Origin: Branchipolynoe longqiensis
Taxonomy: Eukaryota > Annelida > Polychaeta > Phyllodocida > Polynoidae
Assembly: GCA_030323885.1 (NCBI GenBank)
Contig: CM059190.1
Location: forward strand, 81,522,709 to 81,586,708
Reading direction: 5' to 3'
DNA: 64,000 nt
The first letter of the stretch is position 1; each line of letters begins with the position of its first letter. Under the pieces are notes generated by a model. It searched no databases, was not told where the DNA came from, and saw nothing but the letters and a program-made list of their open reading frames with translations. Both the position numbers and the translations under genes were made by a program. Shown here piece after piece: positions 31,671 to 42,053 of this stretch.

Positions 31671-31974
31671 TTTCATCAATACTATGCATTCCGTTATCCC
31701 CCCCCCCCCCCCCCACACACACACCCCCACGCCCCCATTAACCTCACAGGATGGGTGGGTTGGTGGTGGAAATCGTATTTAGCTTACATACAGATGCTCA
31801 AAAGTGGATTGAGGGGCCTGTATTTATTTACCTGGTGGTGGTGTTGGTGGTGTGACTGGTTTTGTGTGAGGGTGAGAGGGGGGGGGGGGTGTACCAGGTG
31901 ACCGAAACTGATGGGTGACGGGCGGGACCCGAGGAGTGGAGGACCCGGCGGGGCGGGGCTGGGCTGGGCTGGGA

Positions 31975-32481
31975 CCCGGTGTGGCGTTTTCAGCCGTGTA
32001 CTGTGTTCAGCCGTGTGATTAGACTCAAACTAAAGGCATTGTCAATGGTCGTGAACAATCTTCATACAGAAAATACAGAACAAGTGAAATATCTCTAAAA
32101 CCACACCACCTATTAACAAAGCGCTTGGTACACATATAGAAAACATCTTCACCAAAAAGATTATATTAAATTTATAAGGTTAGGGTTCTTGATTTCTATT
32201 AATTTTGATTAAAACTAATGTTTTGCACTGCGCGTACCGTCAAACTCAAGGCATTGTCAATGGTGGTGAGCAATCTTCATATAGAAAATCCAGGAAAAGT
32301 GAAATATCTCTAAAACCACACCACCTAGAAACAAATCGCTTGGTACACATATAGAAAACATCTTTACCAAAACATTATATCAAATTTATATGGTTAGTGA
32401 CTCACGACCATTGACAATGCCTTGAGTTTGAGTCTAATCACACGGCTGAACACGGTACACGGCTGAAAACGCCACACCGGG
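31975..32481 (-). mobile_element. M10 tandem-dimer TIR element
   Basis: CCCGGTGTGGCGTTTTCAGC to AACGCCACACCGGG. It contains two same-direction units of about 215 bp (each with ATCTCTAAAACCACACCACC and TGGTACACATATAGAAAACA). Each unit is bounded by inverted CTCAAGGCATTGTCAATGG words. Confidence 0.75.
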
Positions 32482-32647
32482 AAAGGGTGGAGGGGAGCGG
32501 GAAGGAGCCGGGGAGGGAAGCGGGAACCCGGCAGGGGGAGGGGACCGAACAGACGGCTACGGCTGAGGCCAGCATGAGCAGGACGTGAACTGCTCCAGAC
32601 GTAGAGGTAGAGGTGTGGAGAGAGAGTGGAACTGGAGCTGTGGGAGC

Positions 32648-32722
32648 ATGTGGCGAGTTGTTCTACTTCTGACACTCCTAGACACAGTCAACACACCTCA
32701 GCTGAGCCGGTACCGCAGTTAA
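32648..32722 (+). CDS. Short ORF resembling a signal-peptide exon
   Basis: ATG 32648 opens a 24-residue frame, MWRVVLLLTLLDTVNTPQ and six more residues, then TAA at 32720. A short basic start, a leucine-rich core and small residues after it are the layout of a secretory signal peptide. It would be a first exon if splicing occurs before the stop. The only nearby donor (CCG|GTACCG, about 32709) is poor. It lies in unique, purine/GC-rich sequence just after the M10 element. Chance is a real alternative. Confidence 0.25.
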   Translation: MWRVVLLLTLLDTVNTPQLSRYRS

Positions 32723-32782
32723 CTATTGCGAAGGCGTGGACTTGTCCTGGACGTCACGCTGGGAAGGTGTGCGGATAGATAG

Positions 32783-32800
32783 GCCTATATAATACCTCGT
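32783..32800 (+). promoter_or_regulatory. TATA-like box upstream of the 88-codon ORF
   Basis: CCTATATAATACC sits in GC-moderate unique sequence about 65 bases before ATG 32852. Spacing suits a TATA promoter with initiation around 32815-32825. No other promoter element is assigned. Confidence 0.25.
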
Positions 32801-32851
32801 TAGACTCGGCATTCGCATTGGATTATTGTTATTGCCTACAGTTGTCCGGCA

Positions 32852-33118
32852 ATGGGATCCTTAGTTACCTGCCATGATGATGATTTCATCATACTTCGTG
32901 TATCATTTGTGTGTGTGGGTGTGGTGTTGTCGTCGGCGTGGGGAATAATGTACCTTAAAAGCATGGTCATCACCATTACGCTGGATTCACTGCAGGAGGA
33001 CTGCTGTGAACATGGTATTTCCATCCGACACGACGTAAAACTACCACCCCCCATCATCCAATCAATCAATCAGTCAATCAATCACTATGGAGGGATGTGG
33101 TATACTACCGAACTGTGA
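32852..33118 (+). CDS. Candidate small ORF downstream of a TATA-like box
   Basis: An 88-codon ORF starts MGSLVTCHDDD, has a hydrophobic stretch at about residues 12-34 (FIILRVSFVCVGVVLSSAWG), then LDSLQEDCCEHGISIRHD, and ends near an (AATC)n tract. TATATAAT lies about 65 bases upstream (32785-32795), which allows a transcription start about 30 bases later and a short leader. The last 25 residues run into the AATC simple repeat, so the real coding part may end at a splice site before it. Product unknown. Confidence 0.25.
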   Translation: MGSLVTCHDDDFIILRVSFVCVGVVLSSAWGIMYLKSMVITITLDSLQEDCCEHGISIRHDVKLPPPIIQSINQSINHYGGMWYTTEL

Positions 33119-33185
33119 CAATTCACGCTGGAAGTATGCTATCACGTGTACACCGTAGTGTACAGTTAGATACTATTCTTTGTAG

Positions 33186-34200
33186 TGTTGTTGCACTGTT
33201 GATGTAGTAGTGTGTTGTTGGTATGTTGATGGTGCAATGTATGCATGTGTACTGTTTTCTGAATGGTTGATGTTCTGTTTGGTGTGTTCTTAGTGTGCTG
33301 TTAGTGTAATGTTAGTGCAATCTTAGTGTAGGTGCTACTGCTAGTGTGATGTTAGTGTAATCTTATTGTAATGTCAGTGTACTGTTAGTGTAATAGTTGT
33401 GTACAAATAGTGTGTTACTGTGTTGTTAGTGTACGGCTAGTGGGCTATTAGTGTGTGTACTGGTAGTGTACTGCTAGTATGTTGTTAGTGTACTGCTAGT
33501 GCGGTACTGTGTTGTTAGTGTACTGCGAGTGTGCTATTACTATTAGTGTGTTGTTTGTGTACTGCTAGTGTGCTGTCAGTGTACTGTTAGTGTACCAGTT
33601 GTATACTCTTGGTGTCCGGTTGCACTGTTGCTGCATGGTTAATATACTGCTAATGTATTATTAGTGCACTGGTAGTGCACTGTCGGTGTACTGGTAATAT
33701 ATTGTTGGTGTACTGTTGGTGTAAATTGTAATCTAATGCTAGGTACACACCTACCATATACGATTCGCGCACTAAAACTCGCGACCCGACCTGAGTCGCT
33801 TAAAACTGAAAACGGGCCGATTCATTTTTCGAATCGCGAATCGCAATCGTAAGGAAGCAGTTTTAGCCCTAAAAGTGAGTTTTAAGTTGTGACTCGCAAT
33901 CGGTAGGTGTGCTAGGGGAGTGCACACATCACGACTTTTGGGGAGTTTTTGATCGTATACGGTAGGTGGGTGCGGAAAAACGGTAGGTGTGTACCTAGCA
34001 TTAGTATACTGCTAGTGTGCTGTTAGTATGATATTAGTGTACTGATAGTGTGTTGTTGGAATAGTGTGTACTGATAATGTTGGTGGACTGGTAGTGTACT
34101 GTTACTGCACTGTTTTTGTACTGTTGGTGCATTTTTGGTGTACTGTTGGTGAATTCTGGGTGTACTATTAATGTACTAGTTCTATATTGTTTGGTGTTAG
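33186..34200. repeat. Degenerate TAGTGTACTGT minisatellite, split by M11
   Basis: Units of roughly 10-12 bp (TAGTGTACTGT, TAGTGTGCTGT, TAGTGTAATGT) fill 33186-33733 and 34004-34200. Confidence 0.8.
33734..34003 (+). mobile_element. M11 foldback, CGATTCGCGA interior
   Basis: TAATGCTAGGTACACACCTA to TAGGTGTGTACCTAGCATTA, 270 bp. The interior is made of CGATTCGCG, CGCGAATCGCAATCG and TTTTAAG words. It interrupts the TAGTGTACTG minisatellite. Confidence 0.75.
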
Positions 34201-34392
34201 TTGAGTTACCTCAGAAAGGCTTACATATATCTGGCTTGTTGCCAGTGAGCGCCCTGAATGATACGCCATTGTAATGATGATAACAAGAGGCAGGAGTGGA
34301 GTGTTAAGCCTGTCTCTACTACTTGAACCAGTGCCAGAAGACACTCTGCTGCCTTGAACCCAGGATATCTGCCATCCCTTCCAGTGTAGAAC

Positions 34393-34448
34393 TGTCCCGG
34401 TATGACTTTAGATGTTGCCAAGACGTAAAACCCCACCCCTCAACCAAC
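34393..34448 (+). mobile_element. SINE-A tail fragment
   Basis: TGTCCCGGTATGACTTTAGA to CCCTCAACCAACG. Confidence 0.55.
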
Positions 34449-34770
34449 GAAGCCAGTGTAGCCGACACGCAGCCAAATGTTTAGCACTTCTGGGACTCGC
34501 TATCACGTGACAGAGTACGCGTTCATAATGGCCGCACTGCAGCGAGACTCGACCACACGAGTACACCAAGGATGGATACCTGATGCATAAGCATATGGTA
34601 GTGCATTATAGGAACCCACAAGAAGTGTCTTTGATTCAGTTTCCACTTAAAGTTGCATAATCCACCCGATGATTTAGATCTTCTGTATTTTATATTTTAG
34701 ATAAATATATGAGGTTGGTCATTATAATCTACCTTACTTTAGTTTGAAGTAACTCCTCATTTTAAATGGC

Positions 34771-34821
34771 CGTCCTGATATGACCTTACATGTTGCCAGG
34801 ACGTAGAACTCAACCAATCAA
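34771..34821 (+). mobile_element. 51-bp SINE-A tail insertion with 16-bp target duplication
   Basis: Only the last 51 bases of SINE-A (GTCCTGATATGACCTTACAT to CAACCAATCA) lie inside M1. The 16-bp CCTCATTTTAAATGGC is present at 34755-34770 and 34822-34837, so this is a 5'-truncated insertion, not a deletion remnant. Confidence 0.8.
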
Positions 34822-35031
34822 CCTCATTTTAAATGGCAAGCTTTTAGGGATATTTGAAGTATAAACATGCCAAAATTAATGGTAGACATGCCAAATTAAT
34901 TGTGGCATGCACATCAAAGCTGACACCATAGGCGTCTGCAGGAATAGGCGCTATTAAATTGACTTAGTATTCCATTCTATGTCGCAATACATGCTTAATA
35001 AGTGCACCAGTATCTAAGTTGGATATATATA

Positions 35032-35356
35032 TGTGATGGTCCATGGTCTTCCATACTGTCACACTCATGGAAGAACGCCAAGATTTAGTAACAGTACACT
35101 TCAAACTGGTTTATTCCAAAACCTATCCTCTCTCCACGGTGTCAACAGTCAACTGACCTGCCCCTAACTCAGCAGGTCCCACGTCACCTCTATAGGTGGG
35201 TAGGGTGTGTGCTAGCCACACACAGTAGAGGGCAGCCCAGTCGGGCCTCTGCCCAGTGGCTAGCGTGCCGCCAACTAGCGCAGTTCAGTTTAACTGCATA
35301 GGTTTGCGATGTTGTGTCTGCTGCCATATAGTGGAGCTCATGTACAGACTACTACA
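35032..35356 (-). mobile_element. Probable solo LTR
   Basis: On the minus strand the segment begins TGTAGTAGTCTG and ends CCATCACA, with GGAATAAACC about 75 bases before the end as a polyadenylation signal. Length is 325 bp. It interrupts M1 sequence that continues on both sides (GTTGGATATA, then ATATGTAATCAAATC). The flanks give only an imperfect TATA/TATC duplication. Confidence 0.5.
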
Positions 35357-35469
35357 TATCTATATGTAATCAAATCTAGGTAAATGTTTCGGTTTAGAAA
35401 ATATTATGCTTTCATCAGACTATGCAGCTTTTATTGGAGCCTGGTCACGTGGTTTTTGTCAGTGAGGAA

Positions 35470-35545
35470 TATGTTTGTTTGGGTTTTATACCCTAGCAAC
35501 AGATCACCACGGGTACTGACTTGCGATAGTGCAAGTTGATGTGGG
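35470..35545 (-). mobile_element. SINE-A tail fragment
   Basis: TTTGGGTTTTATACCCTAGC to GACTTGCGATAGTGCA, next to a partial M1. Confidence 0.5.
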
Positions 35546-35738
35546 TCTATGGGTTCAGAGTTTTGGCATGTTTGTCACAATTAATTTGGCACACGTTCTC
35601 ACTCCCAACTATCTCCAAAGTTAGCCATTTAAAATAAAAGTTACCTCAAACTGAAGGAATCGAGATTATAACGATCCAGCTAATCTATTTATCTCAGAAA
35701 ATGACAACTCAAAATCATCGGGCTATATGCAACTAAAG
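35545..35738 (+). mobile_element. M1, 3' half
   Basis: TTCAGAGTTTTGGCATGTTT to GGGCTATATGCAACTAAAG, truncated at the SINE-A fragment. Confidence 0.65.
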
Positions 35739-35934
35739 CACATTGCAGTTCATATCCCGGGCGGAGCAAATTCCACTGTCGCCAAACTTCTTCTGATGCT
35801 AGCATTGCGCTGGGAAATAACTGGCGATTTTTTAGTACTCCTTTCCCTCCCAGGAAGAACACATTTCTCTGCACCAAGGCAACGTCATTGAACCAGGGAG
35901 ACGCCCATCCGCGACTTTTCTTCTTGTGGGTTAA

Positions 35935-36242
35935 CTTGGCGTGGTGGCCGAATTGATAGAGCGCAGGGCTCCTGGTCGAGTCAAACCGATGACTTAAAAA
36001 TTGATACTTGTCACTTCCTAGCTTGGCGCTCAGCATTACTAATACTAGGATAGGGCTAGGGCTGGTTAGCTCAGTGTCGGGATAATGTGACTGAGTGGGA
36101 TATCGGGTCATGGTGCTGGCGGCTTCATTTCCCCAGTGGGGCAGCACTATAAAAGGTGCCATGAGTGCGCACCGTCACAAGTCAGTACCCATCCTGATAT
36201 GACCTTAGATATTGTCAGGACGTAAAACTCCAACAACCAATC
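35935..36242 (+). mobile_element. SINE-A
   Basis: ACTTGGCGTGGTGGCCGAAT head with a deleted box B region, normal body, and CTCCAACAACCAATC tail. Confidence 0.75.
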
Positions 36243-36927
36243 TTGCGGGTCAAGCTAGTTAGCCCGTCGGCGTCACCATCACAGCGCCACCTGTGTGGTA
36301 TTCGTCATCTCCGGGAGGGGGCGCCACCCGCCTGCCGGGTTTGTGTGGGCGATAATAGGGGGTAACCCTAGCCTCCTGTAGGCTTCCGCGACCCTTCACC
36401 CCTGATCAGGTTTAAATAGGCACCTTATCTATGAGCCGTCAGTCCTTTGGCCGTTTCCTAAACCGCTGTTCCCGCAAATGGTGCTGAATGCTAAAGCCTC
36501 ATTTAGGAACCTGCTGTTTGGGGTGGGGCGCTGTGGACAGGTGTTGAGGCTAAACTACAGAGTCCGGTTTGTGCAGTGCAGGTTCTGTGTACCGACTGAG
36601 CTACTCATGTGAGTTTGTTTATTGACCAGCTTCTGTGTGTGTGGTGTGTGTGTGTGTGTGTGTGGAACTGCTATCTGGCTTATCTACCGTAAACCCATGT
36701 TGACAAAAGTATATCCTTAAATATATATATATGTATGTCACCCGGAGAGCTATAGTTCTTTAAACAAAAACCACAAGAAAATATGTCAAATTAAAAGGGG
36801 GGAGTGTACCTAAAAGTATTTCTGATTGGTATTTTCGATATTTTGTGTCTGTTGTGCCACTCGAGTGTGAGGGTCCATTAGGATTGGTGATAACACTTTT
36901 TCCCCCCTTTATTGTGTTTTTGGTACA
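36243..36927. other. GC-richer unique block, function unknown
   Basis: 36243-36620 is GC-rich for this window, with GGGAGGGGGCGCCACCCGCC, but has no long ORF. It is followed by (GT)n at 36636-36662 and AT-rich sequence. Confidence 0.4.
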
Positions 36928-37284
36928 TTAAAGTTGCATAGTCCGATGGTTTTGAGGTTCAGTACATTTCTGAGATAATCATATGAGGTTTATAGTTATA
37001 ATCAAGCATACTTTAGTTTGAAGTAACTTCTATTTTAAATGGTGAATTCTTTTAGTTATTTGAAGTGCAAACATGCCAAATTAAATTTGGCAGGCATGCC
37101 AACATTGTTGACACCATTGGCTTCTGCAGTAACAGATTCTATTAGATTACCTCAGTGTTTATTTCTGCGTGGCAACAAATGCTCAATAATGGCACCAGTA
37201 TATAAGTTAGATATGTATAATCAAATCTATATAATTGTTTTGGTTTCAAAATGTGGTTGCTTTATCGGACTATGCAGCGCTTAA
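36928..37284 (-). mobile_element. M1, complete
   Basis: TTAA at 36928-36931 and 37281-37284, ends AAGTTGCATAGTCCGATGG and CGGACTATGCAGCG. Confidence 0.8.
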
Positions 37285-37424
37285 GATACCGGTCATCAGA
37301 AGAGCTATTGTTTGTGTTTTTTTAAACCAAAAATATATGGGAAATTAATTAATTATATCAGATTAGCATGTTTGATATTTTGTTTGTTGGGCCACTGGAG
37401 TGTAGACCTGCCACTAGTTTGTTT

Positions 37425-37480
37425 GTTTGCTTGTTGTTGTTTTACGTCCTAGCAACATCTAAGGTCATATCAGGACGGGA
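37425..37480 (-). mobile_element. SINE-A tail fragment
   Basis: TTGTTGTTTTACGTCCTAGC to CATATCAGGACGGGA. Confidence 0.6.
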
Positions 37481-37514
37481 GTGGAAACACCTTGTTTTGG
37501 TACATTAGTTGAGT

Positions 37515-38023
37515 AAAGGCCCTGTCACACTACGACGTATGGCGGCGGTGTGTGCGTAACGTCTCGAAATAATTTGAAAATCAAAATAGGTCGAGATACA
37601 GCAAACTTTTTGCACCGCGGGTGGTCTCAGCGACGTATGAAGCATACGCGCAGCATATGCCTACCATATTCCTATTGTATAGCGGCATATGCAAAGTGTA
37701 TGACAATGTATACTCGGCGTACTGCTGACATATGGCCACTGTATGCCTAGTGTAGTAGCGTATGAGTAGCGTATTCAAAACTTATGCGTAATGTACTCTG
37801 ACATACGCCCAGCATATGAGAACCATATGAGCCATACACCGGCATAGGTTGAACATTTTGAACATGCACAACATTTCTTTTGCGGCTCAATCTATGCCGA
37901 CCTATGACGCCGAATGCAAAGCGTACTCGGCGTATGCCCAACCTATGCGTAACCTATGACGTTGTATGCCGACGTGTTGGTCGAAAATGCTGACGTGTTG
38001 GTCGTCGTGTGACAGCCCCTTAA
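37515..38023 (+). mobile_element. M6 foldback, GGCCCTGTCACAC end, GCATATGC-type interior
   Basis: AAAGGCCCTGTCACACTACG to GTCGTCGTGTGACAGCCCCT. The interior repeats CATATGC, GTATGC, GCGTA and CGGCGTA words every 8-15 bases in both orientations. It shares only its ends with M5. Confidence 0.7.
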
Positions 38024-38143
38024 GCAGGAGAAATTTCAATCATAGACAATTGATCCTGCTCATAGCATGTTGCTTGCCCTATCCTAGTTCTACCGAACTA
38101 CAGACTAGATAGCGATGGATGTGGATTTTAAGTCATCGGTCGC

Positions 38144-38455
38144 GGTAACCGAATCAGCGGAGCGCAGGCTTCCCGTGCAGAAAATTGGAAGTTTGATTTC
38201 CATTCGAGTCCAACAACTGATTTACATAATTGACACTTGTCGCTTCCTAGCCTGGCATTTGGCATTATTAGGACTGGTTAGCTCAGTGTCAGGACAATGT
38301 TACTGAGTGGGACATCAGTATGAGATCGTGGGGCTGATGGCCTGGTCTTCCAGTGGGGCAGCACTATAAAGGTGCAATGACTGCTCACTGCCACAAGTCG
38401 CTTCTGGTCCTAATATGACCTTAGATGTTGTCAAGAGGTAAAACTCAATGAAACA
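38144..38455 (+). mobile_element. SINE-A
   Basis: Head CGCGGTAACCGAATCAGCGG, body with GGCATTTGGCATTATTAGGA, and a decayed tail (AATATGACCTTAGATGTTGT). Confidence 0.75.
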
Positions 38456-39072
38456 AGCAATTTTTAGTCATTGGTTTGACTCGGCCAGGTTTTGAAACAG
38501 GGTGTAAGGTCGTCGGCTAGCAGCTGTAGTTGTGTAGGCAGGAAATCACTACAGGCAAGTAGAAGAAAGGCAGAGTATAGAGCGAAAGGTAGAGATAGCT
38601 TGCACCCTCAGGTTTATTATTATCTAGTGGTTGTAGAATTCAAGATGGCCTGTCGCATGACCATATCCTCTAATCAACAGTAAGCATGCACATGTCCAGC
38701 AATCAACAGTATGCATTCTAGTATCCATGCCTTGGTTGTTTTGGCCTCACCTGCCCTGTTGTGTCTGGGTTTGCAGTGATCCATATCTAACAGTTGGGGG
38801 GGGGGGGGGAGAGGGGGTTGTGAGCAGAGCTGCTAAGGCCCTATCACACTAACAGTAGTGCCCCTCTCACACTATCTATAGAATACACAATCTCTATTTA
38901 TTCTAGGTAAAGGATCACCAACACTACACAATACCACATGTATTTGGTCACATTACATCATTGACCTTATATATAACATTTGTAATACCTTATAGACCAG
39001 TTCACATTACCCACCAATGTGTAATTTATCGGAATATTTTACAAGGGGGTAATAATCCCACAACCTACCAAA

Positions 39073-39118
39073 ACGGGAGGCGGATGCACAACTCATTCAG
39101 CCATCCCATCTGGTCGGC
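39073..39118 (-). mobile_element. SINE-A head fragment
   Basis: GGGAGGCGGATGCACAACTC to CCATCCCATCTGGTCGG only. Confidence 0.55.
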
Positions 39119-39372
39119 CACAGAGATCTTGCTGGCGGTGTGTTTTGATTTGATCTGTAATCTCTTACTACTACTAGTCTTGGGTGCTGAGTGGTACAAT
39201 GGTCAAACTGACATGAACTGGGTGTATGTAGGGTGTGATGTGTTGAAGCCCGACAGTAGATCGCCTACTTCAAAGTACAGTCGACTCACCTGTAGACATG
39301 AGTGATTCACAATGGTGTTGCCGCGAAGACAGGCAGTGGAGAGCTCCGACCACAGCGCACACTTGTACCTGA

Positions 39373-39870
39373 GTCAGTCTCTGAAACTGGGCACTGGGCA
39401 CTAAAGTGTGCCATGAAAACCAAAAGTGAAAACTTTCCAAATAATAGCAGATATCATTTCAAGTAATAGCAGAAGCTACCTTCATAGGAAGCTGAAAAAA
39501 CCCAAGCTATTTCACTTGTTGATTTTGATCTTATTTAAATTGACAAATGTATTATACCAGATGGGATGGCCGAATCAGTTAGAGCGTCCGTCTACCGTGG
39601 TGGTAGACCATGGGATCGAATCCTGGTCGAGTCATACCAAGGACTTAAAAATTTATACTTGTCGCTTCCTAGCCAGACGCTCGGCATTAGTAGGATAGGG
39701 CAAGGAGCCGTGGAATGAGGAAGACCAGTCGTCTGCGACTGAAATTTCCCCTGCTTAAACAACTAATTTACCAAAAAATAAATATAAAAATGTGTACATA
39801 TCACCAGCCACAGCATACACTTGTATCTGGGGAGTTCTCTGAAACTGGGCACCATATATTTCGCGTCCAC
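39373..39870 (+). mobile_element. M8-related copy with SINE insertion
   Basis: CTCTGAAACTGGGCACTGGG, CCAAATAATAGCAGATATCA and TTGATTTTGATCTTATTTAA match M8, with SINE-A at 39556-39790. The right terminus appears as a direct rather than inverted repeat of the left. Confidence 0.55.
39556..39790 (+). mobile_element. SINE-A head joined to the alternative tail
   Basis: Head AGATGGGATGGCCGAATCAG, body to GGCAAGGAGC at 39709, then GTGGAATGAGGAAGACCAGT, GAAATTTCCCCTGCTTAAAC and an A-rich end. It lies within M8-like sequence. Confidence 0.75.
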
Positions 39871-39904
39871 GTTACGATGGATATATTTGATTCTTTCTAT
39901 TTTG

Positions 39905-40215
39905 TTAATGCACGTAAGTGTATGTGTGGTGTGTTGGGTATGTATGGGTATAGGTGTAGTGTGGGGGTAGGTGTGGTGTGGGTGTACGTGTGGGGGTGTA
40001 GTGTGGGTGTAGGTGTGGTGTGGGCTGTATGTGGGGGTGTAGTTGCGGTGTGGATATAGGTTTGGTATGGGTGTGTTGGGTGTGGGGGTAATTGTGGTGT
40101 GGGTGAAGGTGTGTTGGGCATGTATGGGTGTAGTGTGGCTGTAGGTGTGGTGTGGGTGTATGTGCCGTGTGGCCTGTGTGTGGGTGTAGGTGTGGTGTGG
40201 GTCTAGGTGGATGGG
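39905..40215. repeat. G/T-rich GGTGTGGTGTGGGTGTA array
   Basis: Degenerate units of about 12-18 bp (GTGTAGTGTGGGTGTAGGTG), similar in composition to the left half of the 23505 array. It runs up to unique sequence before M10. Confidence 0.8.
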
Positions 40216-40237
40216 TGGTGACTCGCTAATCATCTCA

Positions 40238-40300
40238 TCTGCTCAGTGCTGCCCCCACCTCCTCCTCGTCGTCCTCCTCGTCGTCCTCCTCCTCCTCACT
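40238..40300. repeat. CTCCTCGTCGTC-type tract
   Basis: Trinucleotide-like CCTCCTCGTCGTCCTCCTCG repeat adjoining the left end of M10. Confidence 0.7.
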
Positions 40301-40302
40301 AA

Positions 40303-40803
40303 CCCGGTGTGGCGTGCTCAGCAGTGCTCAGCCGTGTACATAGACTCAAACTCAAGGCATTGTCAATGGTCGTGAGTCACTAACCTTATAAATTTAATAT
40401 AATGTTTTTGGTAAAGATGTTTTCTATATGTGTACCAAGCGATTTGTTTCTAGGTGGTGTGGTTTTAGAGATATTTCACTTTTCCTGGATTTTCTGTATG
40501 AAGATTGCTCACCACCATTGACAATGCCTTGAGTTTGACGGTATGTGCAGTGCAAAACATTAATTTTAATCAAAATTAATAGAAATCAAGAACCCTAACC
40601 TTATAAATTTAATATAATCTTTTTGGTGAAGATGTTTTCTATATGTTTACCAAGCGATTTGTTAATAGGTGGTGTGGTTTTAGAGATATTTCACTTGTTC
40701 TGTATTTTCTGTATGAAGATTACTCACGACCATTGACAATGCTTTGAGTTTGAGTCTATGTACACGGCTGAGCATGGTGCACGGCTGAGCACGCCACACC
40801 GGG
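40303..40803 (+). mobile_element. M10 tandem-dimer TIR element, opposite orientation
   Basis: CCCGGTGTGGCGTGCTCAGC to AGCACGCCACACCGGG. Units start TAACCTTATAAATTTAATAT at 40381 and 40596 (offset 215). It is the reverse complement of the 31975 copy throughout. Confidence 0.75.
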
Positions 40804-41022
40804 CCCGTTAGGTACATGCACTGCCGCTACAAGATTAGGACCCCTAGTGGGCACTGCGTACGCTATGACCGACCCCTGGTGCGTGGTGGGTAAACTAATA
40901 TCAACAGTGCTCCGAGAAGCTTACTTTAGCTTGTAGACAAACCCAGGACCAGCGAGGTTAAGTATTTACTCCTGCTGTCTCAGCGGGCTCTCACTGGTAG
41001 GTAGTGGGTGTGCAGAGCAGAA

Positions 41023-41372
41023 AGGTTGGTTGTTTTATGTCCTGGCAACATCTATGGTCATATCAGGATGGATACCGTTTGTTTGCTTGGTGTTGTTTTA
41101 CGTCGTAGCATCAGCTAAGGTCATATCATGATGTGTACCAAATTTTGACAGTGCGCACTCATAGTGCCTTTATAGTGTTGCCCCACTGGGAAATTAGGTC
41201 ATCAGCACCATGGCCCAATATCCCACTTAGTCACATTATCCTGACACTGGGCCAATTAGTCCATGCCCCATCCTGATAATGCCAAGCGCCTGGCTAAGAA
41301 ATGACTAGTATACATTTTTAAGTCATTGCTGTGACTCGACCAGGGTTTGAACCCATGAGTTTGAATCCCACT
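41023..41372 (-). mobile_element. SINE-A pair: tail fragment plus near-full copy
   Basis: Tail fragment 41023-41082 (TTTTATGTCCTGGCAACATC), then a second copy 41083-41372 from TGTTTTACGTCGTAGCATCA to CAGGGTTTGAACCC. The head box A is lost. Confidence 0.7.
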
Positions 41373-41394
41373 ATATACTAATAGAGCAGGAAGG

Positions 41395-41912
41395 AGCCCA
41401 TGTATTTTGGTCAATGTTCAATGTGGGTACCCCCACCCCCACCACCACCACCACCACCACCACCACCCACCCCAATGGGCCCCCCCCCTCCCCAGCCACC
41501 ACCCTTAACTATCATGAACAAACCATCAACATACCGACCATCCTACACAACTATCAACCTGTTTAAATTATATATAAGACAGACAAAATGTCTTGTCAAC
41601 TATAAACTTAGCTTGTTTTATAAGAGAAAAAATGTAATCCTCAACGATTGTTTGAGTTTCCCCGAGTATACACTTTCTACTCGGTGCTGCTCCCCATTTT
41701 TGTATGAACTACAGTGGCTGGTGCTGTACATTCTAGAGCAAGAGCCACTCCCTTAATTCTACAGGATCGGTGCTGTAACTACTACAGCACTGGTCAAACT
41801 TAGATTATTTGGACTGTCAATTCCAACAGTAAGATGGTCGGAAGACCAGTGCTCTGGCACTGACAAATGTCATATTCAGATGAATAAATACTTTACCCTC
41901 CCCAAAAAAATC
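41395..41912 (+). mobile_element. LINE 3' end, same family as 11375
   Basis: A plus-strand copy of the 3' UTR with a (CCA)n/poly-C stretch, GGTGCTGCTCCCCATTTTTG, the terminal CCAGTGCTCTGGCACTG hairpin and GATGAATAAATAC. An A-rich end follows at 41903-41910. It is 5' truncated and has no coding part. Confidence 0.65.
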
Positions 41913-42053
41913 TATTACTGCTAAAGGTCATCGAGTCAAACCAGCAATGCACTAAAGTTGCACAGTCACACACTTTTGAATTCATGACATTTAAAAAAAA
42001 TACATGTATTCATTCGATGTTTTGCTCTATTTTGAAGTGCCTGTTATGTTAGA

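Larger units (their letters stand above)
34647..35434 (-). mobile_element. M1 with a SINE-A tail and a solo LTR inside
   Basis: TTAAAGTTGCATAATCC start (34647) to GACTATGCAGCTTTTA. Interrupted at 34771-34821 and 35032-35356. Confidence 0.75.

Noticed and set aside
35689..36162. 157-codon minus ORF
   Set aside because: Mostly SINE-A translated on the wrong strand plus M1 end sequence.
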